Assembly: GCF_022899245.1 (NCBI RefSeq)
Contig: NZ_JALJAZ010000002.1
Location: 208,718-272,717 of the forward strand
Reading direction: 5' to 3'
DNA: 64,000 nt
From: Falsirhodobacter halotolerans
Lineage (GTDB): Bacteria > Pseudomonadota > Alphaproteobacteria > Rhodobacterales > Rhodobacteraceae
A program made the position numbers and the translations under genes. Below, piece by piece: positions 28,253 through 37,092 of this stretch (its first letter is position 1; each line of letters opens with the position of its first letter). The notes beneath the pieces were generated by a model. The model did no database searches. It worked only from the letters and a program-made list of their open reading frames with translations, and was not told the origin of the DNA.

Positions 28253-29188
28253 TCAGTTTCCAGGAATACTGGCAAAACGCTCATCGAAGATTCTACGGAG
28301 TGGTCGGCATAGAGGGGGATGCCAGAGGACATCGTCCAATGGCACGAAAGCCCGCCAATGTTTGATAATGCAGGTCGAGTCGTTTGTCTCGAAACCGGCC
28401 TGTAGAACTTGCAACGCGTGTCGGATGCCCGCTTCTCCTTTGGCGATGTAGCTCCAGCCGCAGGCCGAGGCGACGTCCTGCTCTGTGTCAGGAAGGTCAT
28501 CGAACACGACATACGGCCCGCCCTTCAACGCTGCGCCCAATTGTGCGGTAATCCTGATCACCGGTTCCAGAGGCAGACTGTCCGGCCATGCCGGGCCAGG
28601 GCGACCTGCAAGCCGGTCGGCGATATAAGTCTGGAGCGACGAACCCAGACAAGGCTCAGCATGGTCCGCAATATCCAAGAGCATGGTGGCGGTTTCAGGC
28701 ACGCAGTCGGCGAAGACGCCCTTACCAACAGCCGAGTCAGATCGTTCACGACGGATCAGGGGCAGCCGGTGTTTTGGACAGGAGTTGATTGGCTTCAGCC
28801 GCCAAATCAGCCTTTCTCGCCGGTGGATAGCAATGTCCTGACCGTCCGCCATGGCATCGTCCTCTGCCAGACAGGCTGGACAAAAGCGGAGTTCCTGCTG
28901 TGGGCATAGACAGTCGGTCAACGCTTCTTTCCCAAGGCGCCAGCTCCGGCTGCTATGCTGCGTCACGGTGTTTCGCAACACTGGTTTCGGGTCCTGCCCG
29001 GCAATCACGCACAGGCGGGTTACCTCACCCACGTCGCCGATGGACAGCAAATAAGGATCAAGGCCGAGATCACGCAGGAAGATGCCAATGGGGCCACGAA
29101 TATGGAGGGCGGCCATGCGAGCCGCCCATGACCAATGGGTTTCGTCCGTGCAGAACGGTAGCAGGGGAAACAGGTGTGCCATGCTCAT
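28253..29188 (-). CDS. tniQ: TniQ family transposition target-selection protein
   Basis: 311 residues. The TniQ zinc-finger pattern is visible as FCPACL (about residue 102) and SCPKHRLPL (about 135), after an N-terminal helical part. In Tn7/Tn5053-like elements TniQ/TnsD binds or recognises the target site and recruits the TnsC ATPase. Only one TniQ and no TnsE are present, so the element probably has one targeting route. ATGA overlap with tnsC; last gene of the tns operon before the terminator. Confidence 0.88.
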   Translation of the reverse strand: MSMAHLFPLLPFCTDETHWSWAARMAALHIRGPIGIFLRDLGLDPYLLSIGDVGEVTRLCVIAGQDPKPVLRNTVTQHSSRSWRLGKEALTDCLCPQQELRFCPACLAEDDAMADGQDIAIHRRERLIWRLKPINSCPKHRLPLIRRERSDSAVGKGVFADCVPETATMLLDIADHAEPCLGSSLQTYIADRLAGRPGPAWPDSLPLEPVIRITAQLGAALKGGPYVVFDDLPDTEQDVASACGWSYIAKGEAGIRHALQVLQAGFETNDSTCIIKHWRAFVPLDDVLWHPPLCRPLRRIFDERFASIPGN

Positions 29189-30144
29189 GCCCGCCGCCGT
29201 GACCGCCCGCGCACAGGCATGTCATCCGCCTCGTCCCTATCGGGATTGATCTGCGGCCAGTCCGGTGCAAGGAAGACATTGCTGCCAGGCGGGCAGCCCT
29301 CCTGCATCGCCCAGAACTCCGCAAAGTAGACAATATCCAAGCGGGATGCCTGTGCCTCCAGAGCAAACTCGATGGCGCCGACCAAGGTTTCGATGCAGCG
29401 GCCGAACCGATAACGTGCCCCATGGAACAAGCGCGGGATCAGATCACTGTCCAGCGGTGGCTCAAGCCCGGCGATCCGGCAATATTCCCGCATTACTGCG
29501 AAGAATTCTGCTCCATCAGTCGCTTCCGAAACCGGCTTCAGGATCAGCGTCGAAAGCCGGCGCTGGACCTGCGGGTCGGAACGGACGATCTCATGCAGCC
29601 TCTCGGTGCCGGACAGGATCGGGATGACAGCCTCGTCCCCTTGCATCATGGATTTGAGGGCGCGCAAAATCAAGTGGCGATCCGCACAAAACAGGTCATG
29701 GGCCTCGTCGATCCAGAGGACAATAATGCCCTGATCCTTGAGCCGACCCCGAAGAGTTTCCCAAAGGCTCCAGCCCTCACGATTGGACGTAATCACCGGG
29801 TAACCGCTGCGCTGCAACAGCGCGCCGATCATGCTCTTGAAGGTGGCAGGACTGGGCACGCTGGCATCAAGGTAGTGCCGCCCCGTGACACCCGACAAAA
29901 CCGGGTGCCGTTCCAGAGCGCGGGAGATCAGCGTGGTCTTGCCGCCACCAGCACCATCCACCACCATCACGCCACGGGTCTCGCGCCCCGCAGAAAAGCG
30001 CAGTGGCTCGGGCAAGAGGTTGCCCGCCTCATCCCGTAACAGCAGCCGGTTGAGATGGGTAATGAATCCGGCGTCCCGCGATGTATCGACGCGGAGTTTG
30101 CGCAGTTTCTGCAGAATTTGAGCGGCTTCAGCAGGGTTGGGCAT
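29185..30144 (-). CDS. tnsC: TnsC/TniB family AAA+ transposition regulator ATPase
   Basis: 319 residues. Walker A DGAGGGKTTL (about residue 62) and Walker B IVLWIDEAHDLF (about 138) with the sensor region ILSGTERL mark it as the AAA+ protein that polymerises on target DNA and activates the transposase. The size is between TniB and TnsC, which fits TniQ-dependent Tn7-like elements. Placed 4 bp after the tnsB stop. Confidence 0.9.
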   Translation of the reverse strand: MPNPAEAAQILQKLRKLRVDTSRDAGFITHLNRLLLRDEAGNLLPEPLRFSAGRETRGVMVVDGAGGGKTTLISRALERHPVLSGVTGRHYLDASVPSPATFKSMIGALLQRSGYPVITSNREGWSLWETLRGRLKDQGIIVLWIDEAHDLFCADRHLILRALKSMMQGDEAVIPILSGTERLHEIVRSDPQVQRRLSTLILKPVSEATDGAEFFAVMREYCRIAGLEPPLDSDLIPRLFHGARYRFGRCIETLVGAIEFALEAQASRLDIVYFAEFWAMQEGCPPGSNVFLAPDWPQINPDRDEADDMPVRGRSRRRA

Positions 30145-30148
30145 GGGT

Positions 30149-32320
30149 TTACTCCGTGATGGACCAAGGTTGCGTTACGGGAGATGCGTCGGGCAGGTCG
30201 AGATTTTTTGCGGCGGGACCAGCGACCGGGAGCGCCGGGAGCGGCGCATGAATTTCCAGGTCAGGAATGGAGCGACCGATGCCATCCGTCGCGGCAGGCT
30301 GTGCCGATTTCTTGCCACCCACATTGAAGCCGATATAGAGGCTGGCCTCAAAGCCTCGGATCCGCTCGGGCGTCCATTCGTCGACGAGCAACCCGGCCAT
30401 CTGGGCCGCCGCAGTGCTGCGCGCTTCGATCGCGGTGATCGCGGCATGGATCATCTCTTGATCGTAGGTTTTGCGGCCGGCATTTGCTGCCTTCAGTCGC
30501 CGTGTTGCGGCCACCCATTGGCGGGCAGACATGCCGTCGAAGCCGGACAGGACCGTGCCAACCTCGAACTTATGCTCTCCTGCATAGACGGTCACCCTGC
30601 CGATATCGTCCGGATGCCAGCGGACCTCGACATCGCGCTCTTCCCGTTTGGTCATCAGCTGCGCCAGCGCTTCAGAGTGATAACGCAAGCCCATCACGCT
30701 CACGCCCTCACGGGACAATTTGCGGGGCAGCCGTTCGCCGAAGATAACCCGATGCAGGCCCATATCCGGTGGGGGCTGAACACCCCATTCAGCAGTCAGG
30801 CGACGCCAGCAATTCAGCGGCGTTTCCCCACCCAAACCGGCATGCGGGGCATTGTGATAGATATCGACGATCCAGCGCACTAGACAGAACGCCAGATCAT
30901 CGAAGGTCAGCGCTGCGCGCGCCTCCGGGTCTGCATCTCCCTTTTCGCGGACACTGCTGAAGGTGCGGCCCGGCAGACGGGGCAACAGACCGGTGTTCAG
31001 ACTGTGGAAGAAGCGCTCGTTACGGGCCCGCATCTGAGGCAGCCCGGCGGGCGCCCGCAGTGTGGTGATGCCCAGATCCGCACAGGCCGTCCGGAAAAGC
31101 TCGGATTTGAAGGCCGGGCCATTGTCGGTAACAATTAGGATCGGAGTGCCATGCATATCCCAGGATCCGAGGGAACCGGCCGCATCGGCCCATTTGCCCT
31201 TATCGCGCAGGATCATCTGCAACACCTGCAGAGAGGCCTTTTCCTTGGCTGAACGTGAAAAGGCCATGCCAACAATACAGCGTGTCGTGGCACAGATGGC
31301 GACTGTCACAAACCAGCGCGCCTTGCCGCGATCCAGCCCGAGGATCTTCTGTTCCTCGTCTGTCAGCAGTTCACGCAGCCCCCAAGATTCGGTCAGCGAG
31401 ATGATATCGATTGTGTTTTCATCGATTTCCACACGCTCGAGTGGACGGGTCGGGCGCAGGCCTTCGCCAACCGGCATGAATTTCTTCCGAGCCGCCTCAA
31501 TTCCCTCTCGGGCAACCTCAACCTCGAAAGGATCGAGCATGTGGATTGCCCGGCGCACGGTCTCATAGCTAGGAACGGGGAAGGGGTGCAGCCCGTCCGC
31601 CACCCGTGCTTGGTTGCGCGCCTCAAAGGCAATGGAGACATTTTCATGGATCGTCCGGATATTCGGCCGATCTTCGCTGGCATACCGTTTGACCTCGCGC
31701 ATCATCAGCGCATTCTGTTCAGGACCCATCAGACGGTTGCGGTTCCCGCGCCGGTTCATAGCATCAACGAGACCGCTTACGCCCGCCTTCCGGTGCTCGG
31801 CAAGCCACCGGCGCAAGGTGCGCGGTGATGGACACTTGCTGAAATCCAGCGACTGCTGGGTGCCTTCTCCGCCTTGGAACTGCGTTGCGTAGTCCATAGC
31901 CCGGCCCCGCAACTCGAACTTGTTGGCATCAATGGCCGCATCAGTGCGGTTGATGAGGTTTTGACGCTCCATTTCAAAGAAGGCTTCGATATAGGCGTGC
32001 TTCTTAGTCAGCCGAGCTGCAGGTTTAGCCGACAGCTCCGAGATCAGAATGCCTCCGGTAAGAAGACGCTGCCTGGAGCTCTCGGGCGCATAAAAATTGT
32101 GTTCAACCCGGATGCGCCGCATCGAGCCCAAGCGGCTCAGCTTCTGATGGGTGAAGCTGCTGCACCGACCAGAACCATCATCCAGCTCCAGCAGCCAGCC
32201 TTCTTCATTTCGGCCATAAAGCGAAGTCCGGTAGATCTGACCTTCAATGGTGATGCGGTCATATTTGCCGAAGGCATAATGGTGGCGGTTGGTATCAAAG
32301 GTGAGGTTATGCATATGCAT
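30149..32320 (-). CDS. tnsB: TnsB/Mu-type DDE transposase
   Basis: 723 residues, typical for TnsB. N-terminal helix-turn-helix DNA-binding parts (SPRTLRRWLAEHRKAGVSGL) come before an RNase H-like rve domain and a Mu-transposase C-terminal beta-barrel. The DDE residues are Asp300 (VEIDENTID), Asp399 (TDNGPAFKS) and Glu435 (NERFFHSL), with the usual D-35/36-E spacing, so strand transfer activity is probably intact. The start overlaps the tnsA stop by one base. Confidence 0.93.
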   Translation of the reverse strand: MHMHNLTFDTNRHHYAFGKYDRITIEGQIYRTSLYGRNEEGWLLELDDGSGRCSSFTHQKLSRLGSMRRIRVEHNFYAPESSRQRLLTGGILISELSAKPAARLTKKHAYIEAFFEMERQNLINRTDAAIDANKFELRGRAMDYATQFQGGEGTQQSLDFSKCPSPRTLRRWLAEHRKAGVSGLVDAMNRRGNRNRLMGPEQNALMMREVKRYASEDRPNIRTIHENVSIAFEARNQARVADGLHPFPVPSYETVRRAIHMLDPFEVEVAREGIEAARKKFMPVGEGLRPTRPLERVEIDENTIDIISLTESWGLRELLTDEEQKILGLDRGKARWFVTVAICATTRCIVGMAFSRSAKEKASLQVLQMILRDKGKWADAAGSLGSWDMHGTPILIVTDNGPAFKSELFRTACADLGITTLRAPAGLPQMRARNERFFHSLNTGLLPRLPGRTFSSVREKGDADPEARAALTFDDLAFCLVRWIVDIYHNAPHAGLGGETPLNCWRRLTAEWGVQPPPDMGLHRVIFGERLPRKLSREGVSVMGLRYHSEALAQLMTKREERDVEVRWHPDDIGRVTVYAGEHKFEVGTVLSGFDGMSARQWVAATRRLKAANAGRKTYDQEMIHAAITAIEARSTAAAQMAGLLVDEWTPERIRGFEASLYIGFNVGGKKSAQPAATDGIGRSIPDLEIHAPLPALPVAGPAAKNLDLPDASPVTQPWSITE

Positions 32321-33051
32321 CAGAGGTTGCTCCGCTTGTAGGCCACCGTGACTGAGGTGATACGTTCATTGTGAATAGGGCGAAGCTGTCCGCTGCGAAC
32401 GAGGCGCAAAAGGGCTTGGAAACCTGCGGCGCCGCAGCCGGTCCGAGCGGTCAGTTCGGCAAAGGAGGCCGTGCCTGCCATGGCGCCTAGAACCTGTGCC
32501 GCGGCTTCATCGGCTACGGGTTCAGACGCACGGACGCTATGAAGCAGCCAAGCGTTATGCACTTCCACCGGATCGAGATCCGCATCAGTCAGCAGGCGGA
32601 CATCATCAGCAAAGCAGCTACGCCTCGCCTGCGCCGCAATCCGCGGCATTTGCCGTCCGAAGCTGCCGCCAGTCCGGGCGATCGGACGGATGGCGCAGGC
32701 GATCCGGGTGCCATCCGTCTTGGTGATAAACAGGTCAAAATAGTGAGTGTGATACTCACCATGTTCGTCGAACCAGTCGAAACCCACCTGTTCGCGCAGG
32801 TCGGCAATATCGAGGCGAAGAGTCAGGCAGAGGCACCAGCTAAGTTCAAGATAGCTCTCCACCTGAAGCACCCGGGCCGGTGCGCCGCTGGCGGCACCTC
32901 GGCCGGAACCGTCGCCGATGACAACGTGCCCGCAGAAATGAGCCGTGGAGCTGAGGGCGACCTGGCGGTTCGCTGTGCTGGGTAACGGGAGAGGCAGGGC
33001 GGCGCGGCCCGTAACAGGACGAGAAGGAGTGTGCATGTCTTTGGTTCTCAT
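32320..33051 (-). CDS. tnsA: TnsA-like endonuclease homologue with altered active site
   Basis: 243 residues. Its position immediately before tnsB and the segment around residues 65-125 identify it: ESYLELSWCL supplies the conserved Glu, LREQV corresponds to the family's EQP, and HYFDLFI supplies the central Asp. However the last catalytic element, normally E/Q-x-K, reads ACAIRP, so the Gln/Glu and Lys appear to be lost. A C-terminal winged-helix-like part (about 185-243) follows. It may still act as a TnsC/TnsB partner without 5'-strand cleavage. Start at ATG 33051; a second ATG at 33036 is possible. Confidence 0.75.
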   Translation of the reverse strand: MRTKDMHTPSRPVTGRAALPLPLPSTANRQVALSSTAHFCGHVVIGDGSGRGAASGAPARVLQVESYLELSWCLCLTLRLDIADLREQVGFDWFDEHGEYHTHYFDLFITKTDGTRIACAIRPIARTGGSFGRQMPRIAAQARRSCFADDVRLLTDADLDPVEVHNAWLLHSVRASEPVADEAAAQVLGAMAGTASFAELTARTGCGAAGFQALLRLVRSGQLRPIHNERITSVTVAYKRSNL

Positions 33052-33882
33052 AAGGGTAGACCCGCCCTCTGGGGACAGGTGCGGTGAGGCGCCGGAACGG
33101 TTAAAAAGACCTGTTCCAGCAATTGTCCTTCCAGGATGCGAACATGAGAGTGTCCTGCCTGATCCAGTGAAGATCAGGTCAGGCCGGTCTCAGCCGTTCC
33201 GGAGCGCTATGCGGGGAGGAGGACCGCGGCCCATGCGTAATCCTTGCGGCGGACCGCAGAATCTGCTAAGGAACCAGTATGTGAGCTGGAGGGCCTAGGT
33301 CTTCCCTGATGCGATCACGTCGGAATGCGCCAACATTCCGGCGTTTTCGATTCCGGGGTCATCAGGTGTTGATCATTCTATACCTCCAGAAGATGCTTGG
33401 CTTTTGCGCCTACAATATCCTGCCGTCGGCCGTTTTGGAAGAAATCAAACCTTATCAAAGGCTTGAGTATGACCCCAAACGTGCGTCGGTTTTTCACATT
33501 CAGTTTAGCACCCTATGGGGGCAGGTCTTGTGGACCGACCTCTTGGGCCTGCGACAGAGAGTTTTTCAGCTTGGATCTGGATCAGGCTTCCGCGGTGCGA
33601 AAAACAATCGGCCAGAGTGCCGAATTTCGCCTGCCGCAGGAAAGCTTGGGGTGGATGGCCCTCTGAACGATCCGGACAACCCTAGAACGGCCTACTCTAT
33701 AGAAGGTGATTCGAGGGCGTTTGCCTGCGATCAGAGGTGACATCAGGCTGAGCGATACCCTGCGCCCGATCCTGGGGGATCAGCGTATCAGGCGGAAGGC
33801 CGTGAGGACGATATGAGGAATCATGTTCGGGACCAGCTGTCTGAAGGCAATAATTCGGGATCGCGAAGGGTGGCTGTTTGGT
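33052..33882. other. 830-bp region upstream of tnsA, mostly non-coding
   Basis: It should hold the promoter of the tns operon, but no -10/-35 pair is obvious. On the plus strand 33469-33666 could encode 65 residues (start MTPNVRRFF, AAAGG 8 bases upstream); it is unlike any family I recognise and codon use is weak, so I do not call it. No transposase-site repeats were seen here, so the right end does not lie next to tnsA. Confidence 0.45.
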
Positions 33883-34500
33883 TCAGGTCTCAACAATTTG
33901 CACCAGCTTGCGGAAAAGGTTTCCGCGCAAAATGATCCGGCGCTCCCAGTCAGGCTCGGCCCTCGGATCCGCCCCTTGCGCAGCAAAGCCGAGTTCCAGT
34001 CGATTGCCGGCCCACTCCAGAGTGAAATCAGCCCATGGACCGCTCAGCCCGATTTCAAGGTTGGCAACGCCTTCCTCCTTCCAAGGCAATGTCGCGTCGA
34101 ACAGGCCGTCGATCCAGTTGCCCATGAACGCGCCGAGGGTTGAGGTGACCTCAACGCCGGGCAGCAGATCCTGCTTCATGAGGCCAAGCGTGGAACCTCG
34201 GGGCGGCTGATTTCCCGGTGCCCATACGACCTGCTCTCCCTGCAGGAGAACACCGCTCTTCAGCTCCATGTCGATGACGTTGCGGACGAAGGCCGGTGCG
34301 GCGGTCATACCAACACCAGCGGCAAGAACAATCGCCAGGTTGAACGTATCCTGTCCCACCATGTTGCTTGCCCCACGCCCCTTGCCGCCATCGGTTCGCA
34401 GACCGGCCTTTTTAAGGGCCCGGCTGAGTCCCTCGACGCTCGTCAGGGTCTGGCCGAAGATGGCCGCGAGCGCGACTGCCATGTTGGTCGAGTTTGCCAT
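33883..34500 (-). CDS. Hypothetical protein with N-terminal helix-turn-helix-like region
   Basis: 205 residues, unrecognised. AAAGGAGA lies 6 bases before the ATG. The N-terminal 60 residues (LTSVEGLSRALKKAGLRTDGGKGRGASNM) look like a small helical DNA-binding module of the kind seen in mobile-element proteins of unknown role; the rest is a mixed, soluble domain. It is alone between the tns operon and the AAA_13 ATPase, on the same strand, with 208 bp of lower-GC DNA upstream that may carry its promoter. Confidence 0.7.
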   Translation of the reverse strand: MANSTNMAVALAAIFGQTLTSVEGLSRALKKAGLRTDGGKGRGASNMVGQDTFNLAIVLAAGVGMTAAPAFVRNVIDMELKSGVLLQGEQVVWAPGNQPPRGSTLGLMKQDLLPGVEVTSTLGAFMGNWIDGLFDATLPWKEEGVANLEIGLSGPWADFTLEWAGNRLELGFAAQGADPRAEPDWERRIILRGNLFRKLVQIVET

Positions 34501-34708
34501 GCCGGTCTCCTTTCGTCTCGAGGAGAAGGTGTATGCGAGGCGCCGACATGAGTCAACATTTGCGTCAAACTTAACGGATAAAAAATGTCGTAAAACAGAC
34601 AGCCGCGGAGGACCACGGTCCCAGGGCCGTCAACGACGGTGCAGCTCACCCGCCAGATTCACGAGTGAGCAACGCCCCCGCAGGACGCTGCGCGTCCGTC
34701 GACGAAAC

Positions 34709-36994
34709 CTACCTGCGGGAAGCAAATAACAAGGTTCGCTCGACAAAGTCGGTCAACTCAGAATCGTTGATTGCGGCAACCTGCCAAGCAGGATTCGAGT
34801 CGTGGTGGAACCGATTTGCATAATCTTTCAGCCTGTTCAGTTCTGTTATATCTGCCGCTGAGAGAATCTCATTGGCCCCGCCAACTCGCTGCTCACATGT
34901 CCGGATGAACGGGCCTAGCAGCGTGCCTGGAGGGAAATATTCCGGATAGGCTATGCGCATAAAGGCCTCCAAAATCGGCCGAAGTGCGGTGGCAACCGCT
35001 CGCTCTTGATTTGGATCGGCGGCCCGGAGATATCCGCGAACAAGCTCATGGCGCTTGTCATACTCGGATATACTGTCATTCCGCACATCCCAGCCAGCGA
35101 TTTCAGAGCCGATAGCGGCCCTGTTTATGCGCAGCGCAACGGCCGCGTTCCTATCGGCCTGTTCCCACAAGTGACAAAGAAACGCCTTCGAATGGGATAG
35201 GACAATAACCTGCTGAACCCGCCTGCCCATGGCTAATATCTCCTCGCGGGTGCGCAGCGTGCGATGTTCATCCAGACTGGTCATCGGATCGTCGATGACG
35301 ACGATCTTGTTGGCAAGGTTGGGATCCTGTTCAAGCGAAGCGAAGAAGAACGCGAGCGCCAGCGTGTTCCGGTCTCCGGCGCTCAAGGTGTTACGGAAGG
35401 AAGGTCCTGCCTCGGCCGTCAGGTTGACGTTTTGCTGGTTGATGACCACGCAGTAGGATGCAGAAGAGCCTGAGCGCATGTTGACTGATTGGACCTCGCC
35501 CAGCCGGAACGAGGCCCCAAAGCGGCGCAGAAAATCGTTGATGGCCGCTTCATAGGCCGGGAAGATCTGCTCCCGGTATTGATCGAGCGCTGTGCGGGCC
35601 TGAGTGCGAAGGAGCTCGGTGGCCCCTTTTGCTTCCTTTTCGGCAAGATAAGCGTCGCAGCACTGCGCAACAGCAGGGTCAAACCGTAGCTTTTGCGCAT
35701 TCAGCTTTGCCAGATCACTTGTCAGCGCCGCGAGATCATCGGCTTGTGCCTGTTCCTTGACGATATCGAGCCGCGCATTCGCACCCAGCACGCTGGCAGA
35801 GAGAGTGGCGACCTCGGCAATCCGTGCGCGGTAGCTCTGCACCGCCTGGCGAGTCTCCGGCGTCAGGCGCATCTGATCCAGCGGCACAGCGGCCTTTTCC
35901 CGAAGCTGCCCAAGAACGGCATCGCGCGCCGCGCTCCATTCACGGGCAATGGCTGCGGTATCAATCTCAATTTCCGGAAGTTCTGTGAAATCCTTCCAGA
36001 ATTCATGCGTTTGCGCAGCCGTGCGGATGTTGCGTTCAAAGGCAGGAGGGATGTCACCGCCATGCGTATCCCGAACACCGATCCCAGTCTGGCGAATGAC
36101 GGCCTTCAAGTCATCATAGGCTTGCGAGAAATAGGCGCGATAGTGCGCGATGATGTCTGAGCCTGCAATGTCCTGGGCACAGAATGGGCAGATTTCACCA
36201 TCTTGTCCTTGGGATGCTCGCTCTATCCGGGGCATCCCATCTGCAACCCAGCTTTCGCCGCCTTGACCCAGTTTGGCGATATGGGCCCTAACGCGGGCAG
36301 CCGCATCCGCTTCAAGACCGGGCAAGCCTCGCTCCAGAATTTGGTCAATAGCATCAAGATCAAAATCTGGGAGGCCAAATTCCTGAAAACCGGAACGCTG
36401 ACGGATGGCATCGGATGCGCGGGCAGCGGCCAGGCGTCGCTCTGCTTCCTGAATTTTGACATCGATCGCCTCATCCGGCGGCAAGGCACAGAACGGATCG
36501 ACTTTGTAGGGCCCGCGCGCGGCGGCGGGAATAGCATCGGCCAGCTCACGGAGCGCGGTATTATGCCCCTCGATCCGCTGCACATGGATCTGAAGGTCTG
36601 CGCTCAAAGCAACCCCCTGCGCCCCAAGAATAAGCTCATGCAGGCCCTGACGATGGGCTGCTTGGATTTCGATTCCGGAGCATACATTGGCCGAGACAAA
36701 CGCGTCATCGAAGATTGTGATATCGGGGAGATGTCGGTTCCAGGCACCATTTTGAAAGATGGCACTTCCGGCGGCATGGGAGATGACAACATGCGGCGGA
36801 TGCGGCGAACCCAGCCTCCGACGCTCTGTCACTAGAGCCGGGTCATTTGTCGCAAGAGAGCGCAGAATTTCCGCAACGGTTGTCTTTCCCCGCCCGTTTT
36901 CTCCATAGATTAAAGTGAGGGGCGTAAACTGTTGCTGCGGGCTGACATTGTCGAACTGCCCGACATTTCTGAGAAGCTGAATGCGATCAATCAT
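34709..36994 (-). CDS. AAA_13-family ATPase with zinc-hook-like motif (RloC/PrrC-like)
   Basis: 761 residues. ABC-type head at both ends: Walker A GENGRGKTT (about residue 31), signature LSAGDRNTLAL (about 535) and Walker B/D-loop VVIDDPMTSLDEHR (about 565). The middle is helical with a CPFC motif near residue 270, resembling the zinc hook of RloC. The C-terminal domain has RPILEAF and, about 54 residues on, FHHDS, a possible Arg-Glu-His triad as in PrrC/RloC tRNA anticodon nucleases. The family is often found with type I restriction systems, where it acts as a backup when restriction fails. Here it lies 98 bp after hsdR. Nuclease activity is inference. Confidence 0.82.
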   Translation of the reverse strand: MIDRIQLLRNVGQFDNVSPQQQFTPLTLIYGENGRGKTTVAEILRSLATNDPALVTERRRLGSPHPPHVVISHAAGSAIFQNGAWNRHLPDITIFDDAFVSANVCSGIEIQAAHRQGLHELILGAQGVALSADLQIHVQRIEGHNTALRELADAIPAAARGPYKVDPFCALPPDEAIDVKIQEAERRLAAARASDAIRQRSGFQEFGLPDFDLDAIDQILERGLPGLEADAAARVRAHIAKLGQGGESWVADGMPRIERASQGQDGEICPFCAQDIAGSDIIAHYRAYFSQAYDDLKAVIRQTGIGVRDTHGGDIPPAFERNIRTAAQTHEFWKDFTELPEIEIDTAAIAREWSAARDAVLGQLREKAAVPLDQMRLTPETRQAVQSYRARIAEVATLSASVLGANARLDIVKEQAQADDLAALTSDLAKLNAQKLRFDPAVAQCCDAYLAEKEAKGATELLRTQARTALDQYREQIFPAYEAAINDFLRRFGASFRLGEVQSVNMRSGSSASYCVVINQQNVNLTAEAGPSFRNTLSAGDRNTLALAFFFASLEQDPNLANKIVVIDDPMTSLDEHRTLRTREEILAMGRRVQQVIVLSHSKAFLCHLWEQADRNAAVALRINRAAIGSEIAGWDVRNDSISEYDKRHELVRGYLRAADPNQERAVATALRPILEAFMRIAYPEYFPPGTLLGPFIRTCEQRVGGANEILSAADITELNRLKDYANRFHHDSNPAWQVAAINDSELTDFVERTLLFASRR

Positions 36995-37092
36995 TTAATG
37001 AAATTCCCACGTTGACGCCAAGTCATTGGTGCCCAAGATTATACCATCTTGACCAATAAACCGCTCGATTGAGCCTTTCTAACTAGATTAGC

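Noticed and set aside
33469..33666. Possible 65-residue protein gene
   Set aside because: Weak ribosome site, no recognisable family and no support from neighbours.
33052..33882. Right transposon end next to tnsA, as in classical Tn7
   Set aside because: No ATGGNCA arrays at 21-22 bp spacing occur here; they occur at 49.25-49.32 kb.
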